A stretch of 64,000 nt of DNA from assembly GCF_017826695.1 (NCBI RefSeq), contig NZ_JAFFZW010000009.1:62001-126000 (forward strand). Direction: 5' to 3'. The stretch comes from Pseudomonas alliivorans. Lineage in GTDB: Bacteria; Pseudomonadota; Gammaproteobacteria; Pseudomonadales; Pseudomonadaceae. A program made the translations under genes and the position numbers. The notes under the pieces are model-generated. The model worked only from the letters and a program-made list of their open reading frames with translations, ran no database searches and was not told the origin of the DNA. Numbering within the stretch: the first letter of the stretch is position 1; each line of letters starts with the position of its first letter. Of the stretch, positions 60,073 to 64,000 are shown in pieces.

Positions 60073-60357
60073 TCAAAGCCCGCCTGTGGCTTGAACGCCG
60101 AACCCCAGCGCGGTCAGCACTGACAAGGGCAGCAGCAAGGTATCGAGCAACGCACTGCCAGGCAGATCCAGTCCGGGATAGCTCGGCGCTTCAGCCCCGA
60201 AACGGTCGGTCGCACAGCAACCGCCCTGCAGTGCATACAGGTTCAGCCGCGTTCCGGCATAGACCACCGGCGCGCCGGGCTTGGCGGCATTGAGCGTACG
60301 TGCGGTGGCGCAGCCGGTCATGACCAGCGCCAACCCAATCACCAGCAGTTTATTCAT
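60073..60357 (-). CDS. YceK/YidQ family lipoprotein
   Basis: This 94-residue lipoprotein (LVMTGCA lipobox) has the family pattern PVVYAGTRLNLYALQGG, YPGLDLPGSALLDTLLLPLS. The function is unknown. The ATG at 60357 gives the signal peptide, and the start overlaps the end of ubiX by 8 bases. Confidence 0.85.
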   Translation of the reverse strand: MNKLLVIGLALVMTGCATARTLNAAKPGAPVVYAGTRLNLYALQGGCCATDRFGAEAPSYPGLDLPGSALLDTLLLPLSVLTALGFGVQATGGL

Positions 60358-60979
60358 CGCCACCGACATGATGCTCACCCCAACGCGGCAGCATGTCCTG
60401 CGGCACGTTCAGCAGATTGAGAATCCGTGCGACCACGAAATCCACCAGATCATCAATGGTCTGCGGCTGATGGTAAAAGCCAGGGGACGCGGGAAGAATC
60501 ACTGCGCCCATGTTCGACAGCTTGAGCATGTTCTCAAGGTGAATGCTGGAGAACGGCGCCTCGCGTGGCACCAGAATCAACTGGCGGCGCTCCTTGAGCG
60601 TCACGTCGGCCGCACGCTCGATCAGGTTGTTGCAGGCCCCGGTCGCAATCGCCGACAGCGTGCCGGTCGAACAGGGCACCACCACCATAGCGCTGGGCGA
60701 GCCCGACCCCGAAGCCACCGGCGACATCCAGTCATCGCGCCCATAGACCCGAATCTGCCCCGCCGCTGCACCGGTGTACTCGGTGAGGAACGCCTGCATC
60801 ATCATCGGCTTGGGCGGCAGGCGCACATCGGTTTCGGTCGCCATGACCAATTGCGCCGCCTTGGAGATCAGGAAGTGCACTTCCCGATCTTCACGCACCA
60901 GACAGTCCAGCAGACGCAGACCATATTGCGCGCCCGAGGCGCCGGTCATCGCGACGGTAATACGCTCCGGCCCGTTCAT
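60350..60979 (-). CDS. ubiX: Flavin prenyltransferase UbiX
   Basis: This 209-residue enzyme attaches a dimethylallyl group to FMN to make the cofactor of the UbiD decarboxylase in ubiquinone synthesis. It has ITVAMTGASGAQYGLRLL, VVVPCSTGTLSAIATG, LVPREAPFSSIHLENML and PASPGFYHQPQTIDDLVDF. It overlaps the end of mpl by 4 bases. Confidence 0.97.
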   Translation of the reverse strand: MNGPERITVAMTGASGAQYGLRLLDCLVREDREVHFLISKAAQLVMATETDVRLPPKPMMMQAFLTEYTGAAAGQIRVYGRDDWMSPVASGSGSPSAMVVVPCSTGTLSAIATGACNNLIERAADVTLKERRQLILVPREAPFSSIHLENMLKLSNMGAVILPASPGFYHQPQTIDDLVDFVVARILNLLNVPQDMLPRWGEHHVGGDE

Positions 60980-62325
60980 TTCAAAGCCTCGGCCAGTTTG
61001 CCATGCAGGCCGCCGAACCCGCCGTTGCTCATGATCACGATATGCGTGCCCGGCTGTGCCTGGCTCTTGACCCGCGCAATGATTGCTTCAAGCGAATCGC
61101 AAACCACCGCAGGCACCGTGCATTCGGCCGCAGTCGCGCCCAGGTCCCAGCCCAGATTGGCAGGCGCGTACCAGACCACCTGATCGGCCTGCTGAACGCT
61201 TTCGGGCAGGCCGTCGCGGTGCGCGCCGAGCTTCATGGAGTTGGAACGCGGCTCGATAACGGCAATGATCGGAGCGTCGCCGACCTTCTTGCGCAGACCG
61301 TCCAGCGTCGTGGCAATCGCAGTCGGGTGGTGGGCGAAGTCGTCATAGATCGTGATGCCATGTACGTCGGCAACCTTCTCCATGCGCCGCTTGACGCTCT
61401 TGAACGCACTGAGGGCCTCGACGCCCTGAACAGGCACCACGCCCACATGACGGGCGGCTGCCAGGGTCGCCAAGGCATTGGCCACATTATGCTGGCCTGT
61501 CATGTCCCACTCGACCGTGCCCTGCACCTGTCCTTCAAAGATCACCTCGAAGCGCGAGCCGTCTTCGCTCAACAGACGGGCCTGCCATTGACCGCCGTGT
61601 CCGGTGGTCTGCACAGGCGTCCAGCAGCCCATCCCGATGACGCGCGCCAACGCGGGCTCTGTGGTCGGATGAATCACCAGACCTTCGCTCGGAATGGTAC
61701 GCACAAGGTGATGGAACTGACGCTCGATGGCGGGAAGATCCGGGAAGATGTCCGCGTGATCGAACTCAAGGTTGTTGAGGATTGCCGTGCGCGGACGGTA
61801 GTGGACGAACTTGGATCGCTTGTCGAAGAACGCGCTGTCGTATTCGTCGGCTTCGACCACAAAGAAGGGCGTATCACCCAGGCGCGCCGAGACCGCGAAG
61901 TTCTGCGGGACACCGCCAATCAGGAAGCCGGGGCTCATGCCTGCGTGTTCGAGCACCCAGGCCAGCATGCTGCTGGTGGTGGTCTTGCCGTGCGTGCCCG
62001 CCACGGCAAGAACCCAGCGACCTTGCAACACATGGTCGGCCAGCCATTGCGGGCCGGACACATAAGGCAAGCCTTTATTCAGGACATACTCGACCGCAGG
62101 GTTGCCACGCGACAGGGCGTTGCCGATCACGATCAGGTCCGGCGCAGGGTCAAGCTGCGCAGGGTCGTAACCCTGGGTCAGTTCGATGCCCTGGGCTTCG
62201 AGCTGCGTACTCATGGGTGGATAGACGTTGGCGTCGGAGCCCGTAACCCTATGGCCCGACTCTTTGGCGAGCACCGCCAGCGAACCCATGAACGTGCCGC
62301 AGATACCAAGGATATGAATATGCAT
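60976..62325 (-). CDS. mpl: UDP-N-acetylmuramate:L-alanyl-gamma-D-glutamyl-meso-diaminopimelate ligase
   Basis: This 449-residue Mur-family ligase recycles murein tripeptide by joining it to UDP-MurNAc. It begins MHIHILGICGTFMGSLA, has the P-loop AGTHGKTTTSSML, EADEYDSAFFDKRSKF and DDFAHHPTAI. The ATG at 62325 matches the family; an upstream in-frame codon at 62379 is ignored. It is divergent from the aldehyde dehydrogenase gene, and the 226-base gap between them holds only promoters. Confidence 0.97.
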   Translation of the reverse strand: MHIHILGICGTFMGSLAVLAKESGHRVTGSDANVYPPMSTQLEAQGIELTQGYDPAQLDPAPDLIVIGNALSRGNPAVEYVLNKGLPYVSGPQWLADHVLQGRWVLAVAGTHGKTTTSSMLAWVLEHAGMSPGFLIGGVPQNFAVSARLGDTPFFVVEADEYDSAFFDKRSKFVHYRPRTAILNNLEFDHADIFPDLPAIERQFHHLVRTIPSEGLVIHPTTEPALARVIGMGCWTPVQTTGHGGQWQARLLSEDGSRFEVIFEGQVQGTVEWDMTGQHNVANALATLAAARHVGVVPVQGVEALSAFKSVKRRMEKVADVHGITIYDDFAHHPTAIATTLDGLRKKVGDAPIIAVIEPRSNSMKLGAHRDGLPESVQQADQVVWYAPANLGWDLGATAAECTVPAVVCDSLEAIIARVKSQAQPGTHIVIMSNGGFGGLHGKLAEALK

Positions 62326-62551
62326 GACCAACCTCTCAGAACATCCCGGCAGGTTAACGTAGGGAGGGTGAAATGGCACCCAGAGTTTGTACGCGATGCT
62401 GTCGCCCGAGGTCTGGTCGAGGCCGCAAACATGAGGCTAAAGTTCAGGTCCCGAAGGCGCGGCAAATAGCCTACTCTTGATAACCTGCTGCCAGATGTTT
62501 GAAAGCTGAATCGATACAGACTTCCTCAAAACAAGAACCAGGAGACATACC

Positions 62552-64000
62552 ATGCGTTACGCTCATCCCGGTACCGAAGGCGCCATCGTCAACTTCAAGG
62601 AACGCTACGGTAATTACATCGGCGGCGAGTTCGTCGCCCCGGTCAAAGGTCAGTATTTCACCAACACCTCGCCGGTTACCGGCAAGGCCATCGCCGAATT
62701 CCCCCGCTCCACGGCAGAAGATATCGACAAGGCGCTCGATGCCGCCCACGCAGCCGCCCAAGCCTGGGGCTCGACCTCGGTGCAGGCCCGCTCGCTGGTC
62801 CTGCTGAAGATCGCAGACCGCATCGAAGCCAATCTGGAAACCCTGGCCATCACCGAAACCTGGGACAACGGCAAGGCGATTCGCGAAACCCTCAACGCCG
62901 ACATTCCGCTGGCCGCCGACCACTTCCGCTACTTTGCCGGTGTGCTGCGCGCACAGGAAGGCAGCGCTGCCGAGATCGACGGCAACACCGTCGCGTATCA
63001 CATCCATGAGCCGCTGGGCGTGGTCGGGCAGATCATCCCGTGGAACTTCCCGATCCTGATGGCGGCCTGGAAGCTGGCGCCTGCACTGGCGGCCGGCAAC
63101 TGCATCGTGCTCAAACCTGCCGAGCAGACCCCGCTGGGCATCAGCGTGCTGATCGAACTGATCGGCGACCTGCTGCCACCCGGTGTCCTGAACATCGTGC
63201 AGGGTTATGGCCGTGAAGCTGGCGAAGCCCTTGCGAGCAGCAAGCGCATCGCCAAGATTGCCTTTACCGGCTCGACCCCGGTCGGCTCGCACATCATGAA
63301 GCTGGCGGCGGACAACATCATCCCGTCCACCGTGGAGCTGGGCGGCAAATCGCCGAACATCTTCTTCGAAGACATCATGAGCGCCGAACCGGAGTTCATC
63401 GAGAAAGCGGCCGAAGGCCTGGTGCTGGCGTTCTTCAATCAGGGCGAAGTCTGCACCTGCCCGTCCCGCGCGCTGGTTCAGGAATCGATTTATCCACAGT
63501 TCATGGAAGCGGTGATGCGCAAGGTCGAGAAGATCAAGCGAGGCGATCCGCTGGACACCGACACCATGGTCGGCGCTCAGGCGTCCGAGCAGCAGTTCGA
63601 CAAGATTCTTTCATACCTCGATATCGCCAAGGGCGAAGGCGCGGAGCTGTTGACCGGCGGCAAGGTCGAGAAGCTGGAAGGTGATCTGTCGAGCGGCTAT
63701 TACATCCAGCCGACGTTGCTCAAAGGCAACAACAAGATGCGTGTGTTCCAGGAAGAAATCTTCGGCCCGGTAGTCAGCGTCACGACCTTCAAGGACGAAG
63801 CCGAAGCCGTGGCAATCGCCAACGACACCGAGTTCGGTCTGGGTGCCGGCCTCTGGACCCGCGACATCAACCGCGCATACCGCGTGGGCCGTGCCATCAA
63901 GGCTGGTCGCGTCTGGACCAACTGCTACCACCTCTACCCTGCGCATGCGGCGTTCGGCGGCTACAAAAAATCCGGCGTCGGCCGCGAAACCCACAAGGTT
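62552..64000 (+). CDS. exaC: NAD-dependent aldehyde dehydrogenase (ExaC-like), 3' end outside window
   Basis: The frame is open to the last base, giving 483 of an expected 506 or so residues. It has GYGNYIGGEF-like N-terminal residues, QIIPWNFPILMAAWKLAPAL, the cofactor loop FTGSTPVGSHIM, the general-base Glu in VELGGKSPN, and the catalytic Cys about 301 in NQGEVCTCPSR (CTC as in acetaldehyde dehydrogenases of the ExaC group). GFGGYKKSGVGRE appears near the end. AGGAG precedes the ATG. The likely role is acetaldehyde or related aldehyde oxidation; the symbol rests on family resemblance. Confidence 0.88.
   Translation, partial: MRYAHPGTEGAIVNFKERYGNYIGGEFVAPVKGQYFTNTSPVTGKAIAEFPRSTAEDIDKALDAAHAAAQAWGSTSVQARSLVLLKIADRIEANLETLAITETWDNGKAIRETLNADIPLAADHFRYFAGVLRAQEGSAAEIDGNTVAYHIHEPLGVVGQIIPWNFPILMAAWKLAPALAAGNCIVLKPAEQTPLGISVLIELIGDLLPPGVLNIVQGYGREAGEALASSKRIAKIAFTGSTPVGSHIMKLAADNIIPSTVELGGKSPNIFFEDIMSAEPEFIEKAAEGLVLAFFNQGEVCTCPSRALVQESIYPQFMEAVMRKVEKIKRGDPLDTDTMVGAQASEQQFDKILSYLDIAKGEGAELLTGGKVEKLEGDLSSGYYIQPTLLKGNNKMRVFQEEIFGPVVSVTTFKDEAEAVAIANDTEFGLGAGLWTRDINRAYRVGRAIKAGRVWTNCYHLYPAHAAFGGYKKSGVGRETHKV

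Noticed and set aside
62372..62389. Sigma-54 promoter-like sequence (TGGCAC then TTTGTA) before the aldehyde dehydrogenase gene
   Set aside because: The spacing is two bases too long and the -12 element lacks the GC pair.

Overview
The window is a high-GC gammaproteobacterial chromosome segment. Gene content and order point to a Pseudomonas, most likely of the P. syringae group. Two long blocks match, from memory, the order in P. aeruginosa PAO1: dsbD-aroQ-accB-accC-prmA-zinc ribbon protein-dusB-fis-purH-purD-retS, and lipA-lipB-ybeD-dacC-rlpA-mltB-rodA-mrdA-rlmH-rsfS-nadD-proA-mpg through ubiX-mpl-aldehyde dehydrogenase. The repeats (a REP-like doublet and two copies of a palindromic intergenic element) also look pseudomonad. 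No tRNA, rRNA, CRISPR array, transposase or integrase was seen.

Region by region. 1-4.8 kb: the 3' part of an alpha-2-macroglobulin-like gene and pbpC, split by a small antisense membrane-protein gene, then a REP-like inverted pair. 4.9-13.5 kb: a Tad/Flp pilus locus. A Flp pilin and a stand-alone receiver protein run leftward; cpaB, cpaC, tadZ, tadA, tadB, tadC, tadD and a DUF3613 gene run rightward. No prepilin peptidase or TadE/F pseudopilin is present. 13.6-28.6 kb: core housekeeping genes (dsbD, aroQ, accBC, prmA, dusB-fis, purH, purD), then the hybrid sensor kinase retS and a MarC-type membrane protein. A 113-bp nested imperfect palindrome lies between purH and purD.

28.6-31.5 kb: four tandem leftward genes for soluble proteins that are clearly paralogous to one another and that I cannot assign to a known family. 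This is the accessory-looking part of the window and the best candidate for an undescribed system. 31.8-39.4 kb: cobalamin genes in two divergent operons, cobG-cobH-cobI-cobJ (CobJ carries an N-terminal CbiG part) and cobL-cbiD-cobK.

39.6-39.75 kb: a 51-codon arfA-like ribosome-rescue gene with a strong hairpin inside its 3' coding end, the arrangement expected if it is expressed from a non-stop mRNA. 39.8-52.8 kb: a lytic transglycosylase, then a long leftward run for lipoate synthesis, peptidoglycan synthesis and remodelling, ribosome maturation, NAD and proline synthesis. 53-64 kb: mpg, a DedA-PAP2 fusion, a LON-domain protein, LrgB/LrgA, a MaoC-like protein, a lipoprotein combining about 12 MORN repeats with a C13 (caspase-like) protease domain, an NAD(P)-binding protein, a YceK-like lipoprotein, ubiX, mpl, and an aldehyde dehydrogenase cut by the window end.

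Many genes overlap by 1 to 14 bases (TadD-DUF3613, cobG-H-I-J, cobL-cbiD-cobK, ybeD-lipB-lipA, mltB-rlpA, mrdA-rodA, mpl-ubiX-YceK), so much of the window is read as translationally coupled operons. Starts were chosen by ribosome-binding sites, signal peptides and family N-termini. Domain and family calls rest on reading the proteins by eye; no database search was run.
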